NCBI RefSeq assembly: GCF_015493435.1
Contig: NZ_WGDD01000026.1
Coordinates: forward strand, 1-64,000
Source of the DNA: Sulfurovum sp.
GTDB lineage: Bacteria > Campylobacterota > Campylobacteria > Campylobacterales > Sulfurovaceae
Reading direction: 5' to 3'
Length of the DNA stretch: 64,000 bases
The notes below the pieces were generated by a model. That model did not search any database. It saw only the letters and a list, made by a program, of their open reading frames with translations, and had not been told where the DNA came from. Position numbers and translations under genes: made by a program. Shown here piece by piece: positions 1 through 7,677 of this stretch; positions within the stretch are counted from its first letter, which is position 1; each line of letters begins with the position of its first letter.

Positions 1-1
1 G

Positions 2-1171
2 CAGCTTCTCTCGGAAGAGATCGATGATGATGCCCTGCTGATGGCGATCAAACTGGGGAATGACCAGGAACGGCTTGTCCGGCTGCTTGGCAACGAGCAT
101 CTCACCGATGCGCTTTTTGTCAGACTGCTGAAACTTTACCGCTTTGACGAAGAAGAGGAAGACAACCGGCAGGACCGTGATGTCATCATGTACACACTGC
201 GCCGCTATATCGATATCAGGCCCAATGAAGAAGATCTGCTCTACTCCTATCTGACACTCAGGCGGCTGGCCACGGAAGCAGAGGACCCGAACCTGCTTAT
301 GGCACTGACAGGGTTTCCAAATTTTACGTTTTTGATACGGGGAAAAGAAAAAGTGACTTTGCACGAAACCATTGCAAGAAACCCTGCGCTGGATGATGAG
401 ATCATACGCAAACTGCTCTCTTTGAGAGATGCAAAGGTCAACAGTGCACTGGCCGGCAATGCCTGTGTCAGTGTCGAAGTCCTGAAGAATCTGCTTGCCC
501 GGAACGATGCACAGATACATAAAGCGCTGGCAGCAAATCCCGGTATCGACAATGAGATATTCGGGGTTTTGCCGGAAAAAGGGAAAGAGGTTGCTGCATT
601 GCTGCTGATACATCAGCCCATAGACGCTATACGTCTTGCCCTGGTCGAGAAGGCCGGTATGGACGAGCAGCTTTTTGCACTGATGGGGGTTAATGAATCT
701 CTTGCAAATGACGTGGTTGTAAAGCTTCTTGAAAAAGAAAACAGGGAACTTCTCGAAGCGTTAAGCGGAAACAAAACACTCTCACCGGAAACGCTGGAGC
801 ATATTTACCAAAAAGACGAGGAGATGACCTTTGCCTCTCTGGCCCGAAACTTCTCTACACCAGGGTGGATACTTCGGGCACTTTATGAAGAAAATACGGA
901 CTGTCCGGAAATTCTTGCTGCCCTTGCATACAATCCGGCGGTACCGGAAAAGATCCTTCGTGAACTTTTTGCCAGAGAAAACCTGGAGATCAACAGGGGA
1001 CTGGCTGCCAATGCTTCCCTGCCGATGGAGCTGCTTGATATTCTCAAAGTTGACACCCGTCTGCAGAATGAACTGGCACAGAATGAGAACCTGGTGCAAT
1101 CGTATGAACAAGTCTTGAATCAGAATAAAGTTATGCCCAGCGCGAAAGCAAGAAGGAAAAAGAAAATATGA
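2..1171 (+). CDS. Repeat protein (LRV/HEAT-like helical repeats), 5' end outside window
   Basis: The frame is open from base 2, so the ATG at 41 is probably internal and the N-terminus lies to the left of the window. The visible ~390 residues carry a degenerate helical repeat of about 24-35 residues whose core reads roughly N-x-x-(L/V)-(S/P)-x-x-x-(L/I)-x-x-L, for example NPALDDEIIRKLL, NACVSVEVLKNLL, NKTLSPETLEHIY, NPAVPEKILREL and NASLPMELLDIL. This resembles leucine-rich-repeat-variant (LRV) alpha solenoids. There is no catalytic motif, signal peptide or membrane segment; the C-terminus is basic (ARRKKKI). Its stop overlaps the start of the following AAA+ gene (ATGA), so the two are translationally coupled. 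It is probably a protein-binding scaffold or adaptor for that ATPase; the function is inference. Confidence 0.75.
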   Translation, partial: QLLSEEIDDDALLMAIKLGNDQERLVRLLGNEHLTDALFVRLLKLYRFDEEEEDNRQDRDVIMYTLRRYIDIRPNEEDLLYSYLTLRRLATEAEDPNLLMALTGFPNFTFLIRGKEKVTLHETIARNPALDDEIIRKLLSLRDAKVNSALAGNACVSVEVLKNLLARNDAQIHKALAANPGIDNEIFGVLPEKGKEVAALLLIHQPIDAIRLALVEKAGMDEQLFALMGVNESLANDVVVKLLEKENRELLEALSGNKTLSPETLEHIYQKDEEMTFASLARNFSTPGWILRALYEENTDCPEILAALAYNPAVPEKILRELFARENLEINRGLAANASLPMELLDILKVDTRLQNELAQNENLVQSYEQVLNQNKVMPSAKARRKKKI

Positions 1172-2172
1172 AAGCATCGAATATTACAAAGGTCATTGAC
1201 AAACTGATCGACAGACAGCTCCCCGTTTTTATCTGGGGGGCGCCGGGTATCGGTAAATCTTCCATTGTCAGGCAGATCGCAGAGGAAAAAGAGATGGTTT
1301 TTCTTGACCTTCGCCTTTCTCTGCTTGATCCGACAGATCTTAAGGGCATCCCTTTTTTCAATGCCGATACGCAGGAGGGAGTCTGGGCCAAACCAAGTTT
1401 TCTGCCGAGTGAGAGTGATTCCAGAGGTATTCTTTTCCTGGATGAGATCAATACGGCGCCGCCGGCGGTACAGGCATCAGCCTATCAGCTGATTCTTGAC
1501 AGGCGGGTGGGGGAGTATGAACTGCCCAAAGGCTGGAGTATCGTTGCCGCGGGCAACCGTGAGAATGACCGGGGCGTAGTATACAAGATGCCGCCGCCGC
1601 TGGCCAACCGTTTTGTCCACTTTGAAATGGAAGTGGACTTTGAAGACTGGAAAAGCTGGGCATACCGAAACGGTATAGATGCTTCTCTCATCGCTTTTCT
1701 GGCGTATGACAAGTCGATGCTTTTTACGTTCGATCCGCTTTCCAATGAAAAGAGCTTTGCCACACCGAGGTCCTGGGAATATGTAGACAATATCATTAAA
1801 TCCGGCATAGAGAAAGAGTTGATACTCGACAGTATCAGCGGTGCGGTAGGGCGTGAAGCAGCCGTGGGCTATTTGAGTTTCAGGAAGGTGATGAATGAAC
1901 TGCCGGATCTTTCAGCCGTGCTTGACGGTACGCTGAAGGAACTCGAAGAAGATGACCCCAAAATCATGATGGCACTGGCCATCGGACTGGTCAATGCCAT
2001 AAAAGAGGATCAGCGTGAGAAAGCAGTGGAAAACGTACTGGAATTCTCCCTGCAGCTTCCGGGAGAGTTTGCCATCATGATGGTCAAAGATATGCAGCAA
2101 AGCGGCATCGATGTGGAAGGTGCCGAAAACTGGAGCGAATGGGTGAGAAAGTTCGCCTACCTACTGGCCTGA
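1168..2172 (+). CDS. MoxR-type AAA+ ATPase
   Basis: 334 residues. Walker A GAPGIGKS lies at about residues 24-31 and Walker B GILFLDEI at about 90-97, followed by NTAPPAVQ, typical of the AAA_5/MoxR branch in which the ATPase remodels a partner, often a von Willebrand A (VWA) protein. A sensor-like AAGNRENDRG segment follows. The C-terminal ~130 residues are helical with no known motif. The ATG overlaps the upstream repeat-protein stop by 4 bases. No VWA partner is visible here; it may lie left of the window, or the repeat protein may be the partner. The 3' end overlaps the convergent gene by 12 bases. Family call is secure; substrate unknown. Confidence 0.85.
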   Translation: MKASNITKVIDKLIDRQLPVFIWGAPGIGKSSIVRQIAEEKEMVFLDLRLSLLDPTDLKGIPFFNADTQEGVWAKPSFLPSESDSRGILFLDEINTAPPAVQASAYQLILDRRVGEYELPKGWSIVAAGNRENDRGVVYKMPPPLANRFVHFEMEVDFEDWKSWAYRNGIDASLIAFLAYDKSMLFTFDPLSNEKSFATPRSWEYVDNIIKSGIEKELILDSISGAVGREAAVGYLSFRKVMNELPDLSAVLDGTLKELEEDDPKIMMALAIGLVNAIKEDQREKAVENVLEFSLQLPGEFAIMMVKDMQQSGIDVEGAENWSEWVRKFAYLLA

Positions 2173-2535
2173 ATCGGGTTTATTCCTGTATTTGACCTCA
2201 TGCCTGTCTTTGTTGACTTTAAACAGAAAACTGCCCCAGGTATATGTCTGGTTCATGTCGGGAACGGTACGGAGGTTTTTCATGAGCGCCTCTTCGTCTT
2301 GTTTCTTGTAGTAAAAACGGCCGAAGGTATCATTGGTGTCTTTGTCGTGTGTCTCTTCTATATTGTATGCCGAATGCGGGAGAATGGCGGGTACCCGGCC
2401 TTTTTGTATGGCTGTATCTTTTTTTACCGCAGCAACATCGGGATATTTGTTGATCTGTGTATCTTTAAAAGAATGCACAATGATAAAATAGACGGCAATA
2501 AAGAAGATGACCGTAGCAGCTATAAGTTTCTTCAT
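2161..2535 (-). CDS. Small membrane-anchored hypothetical protein downstream of znu operon
   Basis: 124 residues: one N-terminal hydrophobic segment (residues 2-22, MKK followed by LIAATVIFFIAVYFIIV) that is a signal anchor or uncleaved signal peptide, then a charged extracytoplasmic part rich in Asp, Lys and Tyr. A good ribosome site (AAAGGAAA) precedes the ATG at 2535. It lies 18 bases after the ZnuB-like permease on the same strand and so is probably the last gene of the metal-uptake operon. I do not recognise the family. It could be an accessory periplasmic protein of the transporter or an unrelated passenger. Confidence 0.65.
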   Translation of the reverse strand: MKKLIAATVIFFIAVYFIIVHSFKDTQINKYPDVAAVKKDTAIQKGRVPAILPHSAYNIEETHDKDTNDTFGRFYYKKQDEEALMKNLRTVPDMNQTYTWGSFLFKVNKDRHEVKYRNKPDSGQ

Positions 2536-2553
2536 GATTTTTTTCCTTTGTGG

Positions 2554-3351
2554 TTATTTTCTGTAAAAAAGCAGGAACAGCCCCAGAGACGCAGCCGATA
2601 CAAGAATGATAGAGGCACCGGATGTCAGGTTGTACGTATAGGAGAACCAGAGTCCCACAAGGGTGAACAGTGTGGCAATGGCTCCTGAAACGAACATCAT
2701 GGAAAAAAGGCTGTTTGAGAGTTTTTCTGCAATATAGACCGGAATGGTAAGCATGGCGATGACGAGAATAAGGCCGACGACCTTGATGGCAATCACGACG
2801 GTCAGCGCAGAGAGAATGAGCGTGAGTGTATAGTAGAATTTGACATTCACACCGCGTAAAGCAGCATATTCGCTGTCATAGGAAACAGCAAGAATATGGC
2901 GGTACCTGAAGGTAATGACAAAAAGTATGACGGCAAGCAGGCCACCCATAAAATAAAGGTCCTGTGTATTGACCGCAAGGATGGAACCGAAAAGGTATCC
3001 CATCAGATCGACGTTATATCCGGGTGTCAGATCGACGAAAATAACACCGATAGCCATACCGACCGCCCAGATCAAACCGATGAAGGTATCGATACGGTGA
3101 CGGTTCTTGACGGTCAGTACTGCAATGAGCAGGGCGGCCCCTACGGCAAAGAGAGAAGCACCGAGAAAAATAGGAAGGCCGAAATAGATCGCCAGGCCGA
3201 TACCGCCGTAAGAGGTGTGTGCGATACCTCCGGCAAGAAATACCATACGGTTCACTACGATCAGCGAACCGATGATGCCTGCTGCCAGACTGACAAGGAT
3301 ACCGGCAAGGATAGCGTGCTGGACAAATCCGTAGGAGAGGGCTTCGATCAT
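2554..3351 (-). CDS. znuB: Zinc/manganese ABC transporter permease (ABC-3 family)
   Basis: 265 residues with seven to nine hydrophobic segments, beginning MIEALSYGFVQHAILAG. GIIGSLIVVNRMVFLAGGIAHTSYGGIG is the conserved N-terminal region of ABC-3 permeases (ZnuB/MntB/TroC), and the length is usual for the family. It forms the membrane channel for a divalent metal delivered by the binding protein and powered by the ATPase. The start ATG overlaps the stop of the ATPase gene by 4 bases. Zinc versus manganese cannot be settled from the permease alone; zinc is favoured by the His-rich loop of the adjacent binding protein. Confidence 0.88.
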   Translation of the reverse strand: MIEALSYGFVQHAILAGILVSLAAGIIGSLIVVNRMVFLAGGIAHTSYGGIGLAIYFGLPIFLGASLFAVGAALLIAVLTVKNRHRIDTFIGLIWAVGMAIGVIFVDLTPGYNVDLMGYLFGSILAVNTQDLYFMGGLLAVILFVITFRYRHILAVSYDSEYAALRGVNVKFYYTLTLILSALTVVIAIKVVGLILVIAMLTIPVYIAEKLSNSLFSMMFVSGAIATLFTLVGLWFSYTYNLTSGASIILVSAASLGLFLLFYRK

Positions 3352-4145
3352 TTGGTTTCACTCCAGTGCGGTGTTGGTTTTTTCTGTTCTTGGGCATGAC
3401 CGTTCTGCGTGCTGCCGCTGAGCATCTGGAGCAGTTCTATTTCACAGAAATGTTCCTGGCTGCCGTGGGCGGGGAGAACCTGTCTTTTGTCGCTGATGTC
3501 ATGGTAGGAAAGCTGCCGGTTGACATAGGCGGCTTTATTGGCATACTCGAGAATGACAGAGATGTCATGGCTGACTACGATAACCGTAATGTCCTTGTTG
3601 AGCATCTTGAGCAGTTCATATATCTCTTTCTGCCCGGTACTGTCTATGCTGGAAGTGGGTTCGTCGAGTATGAGTATCCGGGGGTGGGCACAAAGGGCCC
3701 TCGCGATCATGACTCGCTGTCTCTGGCCGCCGGAAAGTGAGCCTATTTTGCTTTGGGCATAGGCTTGCATTCCTACCTGTGCAAGGGCACCGCTGGCACA
3801 GGCGAGCTCTTCTTTTCCGTAGCCGAACAGAGGCCGTTTCTCGCCTACGTGCCCCATCAGTACGACTTCAATGACCTTAATGGGAAAGTCAGTATTTATG
3901 TTGGTGTTCTGCGGGACATAGCCTATGCGGGAAAGTGCCTTTTGGGGGGATTCTCCGAAAACTTTGATGCTTCCGTCCTGTATCTTGTTGACGCCGAGTA
4001 TCAGCTTGAGCAGCGTCGATTTTCCTCCGCCGTTGGGACCGATGATCGCCAGGAAATCCTTCTCTTCAACCTCAAGATCAATATGTTCGAGGACGATCTC
4101 TTTCTCATAGGCAAAGGTGAGATCCCTGATCTGGACAACAGACAT
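3348..4145 (-). CDS. znuC: Zinc/manganese ABC transporter ATP-binding protein
   Basis: 265 residues from the ATG at 4145. Walker A is GPNGGGKS, signature LSGGQRQR, Walker B ILILDEPTSSID and the H-loop histidine is in VVSHD. The frame remains open to an ATG at 4211, but that would overlap the upstream binding-protein gene by about 59 bases and add a non-conserved leader, whereas MSVVQIRDLTFAYE is how this family normally begins. It lies 7 bases after znuA and overlaps znuB by 4 bases, giving a compact znuA-znuC-znuB order. It energises import of a divalent metal from the periplasm. Confidence 0.9.
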   Translation of the reverse strand: MSVVQIRDLTFAYEKEIVLEHIDLEVEEKDFLAIIGPNGGGKSTLLKLILGVNKIQDGSIKVFGESPQKALSRIGYVPQNTNINTDFPIKVIEVVLMGHVGEKRPLFGYGKEELACASGALAQVGMQAYAQSKIGSLSGGQRQRVMIARALCAHPRILILDEPTSSIDSTGQKEIYELLKMLNKDITVIVVSHDISVILEYANKAAYVNRQLSYHDISDKRQVLPAHGSQEHFCEIELLQMLSGSTQNGHAQEQKKPTPHWSETK

Positions 4146-4152
4146 GGTAAAG

Positions 4153-5004
4153 CTACTCGTTTCCCGCGATGGCATGTGCGATCTTGAGAAGGTTTGCAGA
4201 CCAGTGTTCATTCAGCGGAGAGATTTTAATGACTTTGATATGCAGTTCTTTTGCCATGACCTTTGCCATTGCGTCGGAAAATTCCGGCTGTGTGAAGATC
4301 GCTTTGATCTTTTCTTTTTTCGCTTTGTTGAGCAGCTCGACCAGTTCCCGCGGTTTGGGACTTTTGCCTTCTATCTCAATGGGAAGCTGTACCAGACCGT
4401 AGGCATGGGCAAAGTAGCCCCAGGACGGATGAAAGACCATGAATTTGGCCCCTTTGGGTGTATGGCTCAGTATGTTTCGGATCTTCTGGTCCGTAGCATC
4501 GATTCTGCCTGTGAACGCTTCAAAGTTTTTACGGTAGAAATCACGGTTCTCAGGATCGGCTTTACTGAGTGCCGTATAAATGTTTTTTGCTATGATCCTG
4601 ACATTGGCAGGTGATGTCCAGACATGCGGGTCGAGTCCTTCTGTATGGCTATGTACTTCTGAACCGTGCTCTTCATGTGACTGCATGGCCCGTTTTGCAA
4701 TGCCCTGTGTCAGGTCGACAATGTGCATACGGGGGTTGAGACTTGAAAATTTCGGCAGCCAGACCTTTTCAAACTCGACACCGATGGCAAAATAGAGATC
4801 GGCCTTGGCAATCTCTTTCATTTGTGACGGCTTGGGTTCATAGGTGTGCGGGGAATTTCCCGGAAGTACCATCAGCGCAACATGGACCTTGTCACCGCCG
4901 ACAGCTTTCACAAATGTTTTTTCCGGCAGGATACTCACAACAACATTGATATTTGAAAATATGTAACTGCTTGTCAGCAGTAAAAGTATGATGATCTTTT
5001 TCAT
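4153..5004 (-). CDS. znuA: Periplasmic metal-binding protein of the ABC importer (ZnuA-like)
   Basis: 283 residues from the ATG at 5004; a TTG at 5022 could extend it but the signal peptide MKKIIILLLLTSSYIFS clearly begins at the ATG. This is a cluster A-I (ZnuA/PsaA/TroA) binding protein. The first ligand His lies in GNSPHTYEPKPSQ, the short His-rich loop is HEEHGSEVHSHTEGLDPHVW, a further His is in VFHPSWGYFA and an acidic ligand region near QPEFSD. The His-rich loop is typical of zinc-specific members. First gene of the operon; a -10-like TATAGC lies upstream (bases 5029-5034 read on the minus strand), facing the truncated haemoglobin promoter. Confidence 0.88.
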   Translation of the reverse strand: MKKIIILLLLTSSYIFSNINVVVSILPEKTFVKAVGGDKVHVALMVLPGNSPHTYEPKPSQMKEIAKADLYFAIGVEFEKVWLPKFSSLNPRMHIVDLTQGIAKRAMQSHEEHGSEVHSHTEGLDPHVWTSPANVRIIAKNIYTALSKADPENRDFYRKNFEAFTGRIDATDQKIRNILSHTPKGAKFMVFHPSWGYFAHAYGLVQLPIEIEGKSPKPRELVELLNKAKKEKIKAIFTQPEFSDAMAKVMAKELHIKVIKISPLNEHWSANLLKIAHAIAGNE

Positions 5005-5041
5005 GAGGATGATTATATCCAAATAGTGCTATAGCGGGAAT

Positions 5042-5062
5042 TAAGCTTCTCTCTTAAGCTTA
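5042..5062. promoter_or_regulatory. Dyad in the divergent znuA / truncated-haemoglobin promoter region
   Basis: TAAGCTT, 7-base spacer, AAGCTTA: a perfect inverted repeat that also contains a TTAAGCTT direct repeat. It sits just upstream of the TATAAC box (5069-5074) of the globin gene and about 40 bases upstream of the znuA ATG. Position and symmetry suit a transcription factor site (Fur/Zur-like or a CRP-family regulator), but it matches no operator I can name with certainty. Confidence 0.35.
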
Positions 5063-5101
5063 TTTGGCTATAACTCCACAACATAAAATTTAGGAATGAA
5101 A

Positions 5102-5482
5102 ATGCAGGCAAACACCGTTAACAAAGAGAATATTGAGATCATGGTCATGCGCTTTTACCAGAAAGTGCTTCAGGACGATACGGTGGGACCGTTCTTTATA
5201 GCAAAGCTTGGCAGGAATATGGACAATGAAGCGTGGAGGGTGCACCTGAAACTTTTGGCGGATTTCTGGGCTTCCATCGCTTTGGGCGATGCTGCCTACA
5301 GGGGAAATCCTTTTGCCCCGCATATGTATCTGGGGGAATTGAAAAGAGAAACATTCGAACAATGGCTCAAGCTTTTCTACGCTACACTGGATGAAGTCTT
5401 TATTCCCCGCATTGCAGACCAGTTCAAGGAAAGAAGCAGCATCATTGCAGGGAACTTTATGCGTAACCTGGGGATCCGCTAA
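5102..5482 (+). CDS. Group III truncated haemoglobin
   Basis: 126 residues. It matches the group III truncated globins (as Ctb of Campylobacter): FYQKVLQDDTVGPFF in the B-helix region, HLKLLADFW in the E helix and NPFAPHMYLG leading into the proximal-His F region. The length is normal. An ATG at 5096 exists, but AGGA at 5092-5095 is well spaced only for the ATG at 5102, which I chose. A -10 box TATAAC at 5069-5074 gives a short leader. Group III globins are thought to handle oxygen or nitric-oxide-derived species under microaerobic growth. Single-gene transcript, divergent from znuA. Confidence 0.88.
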   Translation: MQANTVNKENIEIMVMRFYQKVLQDDTVGPFFIAKLGRNMDNEAWRVHLKLLADFWASIALGDAAYRGNPFAPHMYLGELKRETFEQWLKLFYATLDEVFIPRIADQFKERSSIIAGNFMRNLGIR

Positions 5483-5496
5483 ATCCGAACCGTTCC

Positions 5497-6231
5497 TTAC
5501 AGGTACTGATCCAGAGTGAACTTCATATCTTCATCGAGGTCGAGATTGCTGCGCATCCACCGGAGGTAACCCATGTCTTCTCTGGCGATCTCTTCGATCT
5601 CTCTATCTTTGTATTTTCCGAATTTAAATGTTTTCATCAGAACGGGTGTCTGCGTAAGTTCTGCCATTTTCTGCATAGGGTTGACCCCGGGAAACTGTTC
5701 CTGGGTCAGTGCCACCAGTTTGGAGAGCAGCAGTTTCATGACAAGTACATCGCCTATGGCATCGTGTGCCTTGATGGTAATGCCCAGTTTGGCAGCTTCT
5801 GCGGCTTCTGTTCTGTAGAGTCCGAGTGCATAGCGCAGGTACTGGAGTCTGTGGTAGGGGCTGTCGGGCAGCAAATGTTTGGCACAGCGTACGGTGTCTA
5901 TGAGTGTATAGTGGTTGACAAAGCCCTCTTTTTCAAGCATTCCCAGGTCAAATGCGATATTGTGGGCGATGAGATAGTTTTCGGCCCGGTTGAGCTCTTC
6001 GACTTTGTGAGCGAATTTTGTTTCGGCGTACGGGGGTTTGCCCTCAATAATATCGGGGGTGATATTGTGTACTTCCATCGCTTCAATGCTGATGGGGACT
6101 TTCGTGGAGCAGAGTTCGTCAAAAACTTCTATGTCCTCTTTTGAATGTACGATCATCGCTCCGACCTGTATAATGCGGTCTTCGTCACGATTGCCGGTAG
6201 TCTCTGTATCGAAGAGTACGTATTGTGCCAT
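5497..6231 (-). CDS. DnaQ-fold 3'-5' exonuclease with C-terminal DUF3820-like domain
   Basis: 244 residues from the ATG at 6231, preceded by AGAAGGAAG. The frame continues to 6312, but that extension has no family similarity. RNase T/DnaQ motifs: Exo I FDTETTG, Exo II HNIAFDLGML, Exo III AHDAIGD. The last ~50 residues (KFGKYKDREIEEIAREDMGYLRWM) resemble the small DUF3820 module found at the C-terminus of exodeoxyribonuclease X-type proteins. It therefore probably trims DNA 3' ends in repair. It is convergent with the globin gene and stands alone. The family is secure; the exact substrate is not. Confidence 0.85.
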   Translation of the reverse strand: MAQYVLFDTETTGNRDEDRIIQVGAMIVHSKEDIEVFDELCSTKVPISIEAMEVHNITPDIIEGKPPYAETKFAHKVEELNRAENYLIAHNIAFDLGMLEKEGFVNHYTLIDTVRCAKHLLPDSPYHRLQYLRYALGLYRTEAAEAAKLGITIKAHDAIGDVLVMKLLLSKLVALTQEQFPGVNPMQKMAELTQTPVLMKTFKFGKYKDREIEEIAREDMGYLRWMRSNLDLDEDMKFTLDQYL

Positions 6232-6350
6232 GGCTGCTTCCTTCTGGATAGATGGGAAATCATATCGTATTTCAGATAACACTATGCTACCCCACGATTT
6301 AAATATGTGCAAATTTTGGATCTGGAAACACAGGGTTCAATTATACATGG

Positions 6351-6356
6351 TATAAT
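6351..6356 (+). promoter_or_regulatory. -10 box for the IscU-like operon
   Basis: TATAAT inside ATGGTATAATAATTCC, 27 bases before the ATG at 6383. A well-placed AGGAG (6372-6376) follows. No strong -35 is visible, as is usual in Campylobacterota. Confidence 0.6.
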
Positions 6357-6382
6357 AATTCCCATAACGACAGGAGTGATTT

Positions 6383-6847
6383 ATGACTATGGATGCACAT
6401 CTCATCGAACATATGATGAACCCGAAAAATTATGGTACCCTGGCCGGTTCAAACACGGAAGGTATCGGTAAGAATCCGGAAAATGGAGAGAAGGTAGCTG
6501 TCTACCTCAGAGTGATGGAAGATGAAGACCAGCCCTACGTCGGCGACATTGCGTTTCAGGCGATAGGGTGTACCACTACCGTGGTGGCCGGTTCCATGCT
6601 GACCGAAGAGGCGAAAGGCCTGAACCTTAACGGTGTATACAATCTGGTAGATGCCACACTGAAACTGCTGGAAAAACTTCCGCCGGAAGATGCAGCCTGT
6701 TCCGAAATGGTCGCCCTGGCGATCAAGGCTGCGGCAGATACCTATGTCAGGCGTCAGGATGATCCTGACTATCCCGCTATGACTTATCAGGTGGAAAACA
6801 GCTGTGTAGAGAAAGAAGAAAATCAGGAGAAGGAAACAACATTATGA
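6383..6847 (+). CDS. IscU/NifU-N-like Fe-S scaffold lacking one of three cluster cysteines
   Basis: 154 residues of the IscU/NifU N-terminal fold, beginning MDAHLIEHMMNPKNYG, as scaffold proteins do. Canonical scaffolds hold a [2Fe-2S] cluster on three cysteines. Here the first site (NPxCGD in the family) reads NPENGE, so Cys becomes Asn34 and the conserved Asp becomes Glu36. The second (GCTTT, Cys63) and third (AACSEM, Cys106) are kept, and an extra Cys141 lies in a charged tail. It may be a specialised scaffold or carrier rather than a housekeeping IscU. AGGAG with 6-base spacing fixes the start. The stop overlaps the next gene by 4 bases. Confidence 0.85.
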   Translation: MTMDAHLIEHMMNPKNYGTLAGSNTEGIGKNPENGEKVAVYLRVMEDEDQPYVGDIAFQAIGCTTTVVAGSMLTEEAKGLNLNGVYNLVDATLKLLEKLPPEDAACSEMVALAIKAAADTYVRRQDDPDYPAMTYQVENSCVEKEENQEKETTL

Positions 6848-7677
6848 GAACATTGATGATAAAAACCCATGAGGCTTGGCTTGAAATGCTGATGGCAGGT
6901 TCGATGAGCCGGACAGAAAACAGGCAGACACTGCTTGATTTTTCCGATATACTTTTCAGGCATTTTACCTGGATAGAACATGAGTTCATCTGCCGGAATG
7001 AAACATACAATTATGACAGAGATGCCATTCCCGTCAAAGTGACAAGACTCGGGGATATCCTTAAAAATATTACCGTCCGTCTGAACGAGATCGATCTGCA
7101 GCTTTTAAGTACGGAGGACAAGGCGCTTACGGAAAGAATTTCAAGCGATATTCGCTATATGACAGGTGTGCTTCATCATATGAAAGATGAAACCGTTACC
7201 GCCTTCAGTATGCAGCGCAAATTTCCGGATATTACTTTGACCCAGGAAGCCACAGATGCGCTGACCCTTTTTCTCTTTGAAGAGACGTACAAAGAGTATG
7301 AACTCATTATGATCTACAACTATCTCAAGGCACACAGTGAAGATGCCTACCTGAACAGGATCTTTCAAATACTCATTGACGAAAGTTTCTTTCATTTGAA
7401 AAGTTTCTGTGATATGAGTGCCAAAATGGGCATACTGGCGGTACCGCGCGTGGTCATGAAAGAGCTTTATCAGATAGAAGATGTGACACAGTTCCTCAGA
7501 GACGGTATTGATGAAGAGTTTGCCGCCAAGGAAGAGTGTAGAAAACTCTCCGAAGCCGTGGCCAAAGACAGCCCCGAACTCGAAAAATTCTTTGATTTTA
7601 TCAACAATCAGGAAAATTATCATATTGCGCTTATGGAAGATGCACTGAAGCATTTTTTAAAGAAAACTAATGTCTAA
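6844..7677 (+). CDS. All-helical protein, possibly ferritin-like, coupled to the IscU-like scaffold
   Basis: 277 residues, overwhelmingly alpha-helical, no signal peptide or membrane segment. Helices carry acidic/His patterns (HFTWIEHEF near residue 40, EETYKEYE near 150, IDESFFH near 180, NQENYH near 257) that loosely resemble the paired Glu and ExxH motifs of ferritin-like di-iron proteins. Spacing is imperfect, so this is only a suggestion. It overlaps the IscU-like gene by 4 bases and the phosphatidylserine decarboxylase gene by 8, so it belongs to one operon. Adjacency to an iron-sulfur scaffold fits a metal-binding role. I do not recognise the family. Confidence 0.6.
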   Translation: MRTLMIKTHEAWLEMLMAGSMSRTENRQTLLDFSDILFRHFTWIEHEFICRNETYNYDRDAIPVKVTRLGDILKNITVRLNEIDLQLLSTEDKALTERISSDIRYMTGVLHHMKDETVTAFSMQRKFPDITLTQEATDALTLFLFEETYKEYELIMIYNYLKAHSEDAYLNRIFQILIDESFFHLKSFCDMSAKMGILAVPRVVMKELYQIEDVTQFLRDGIDEEFAAKEECRKLSEAVAKDSPELEKFFDFINNQENYHIALMEDALKHFLKKTNV

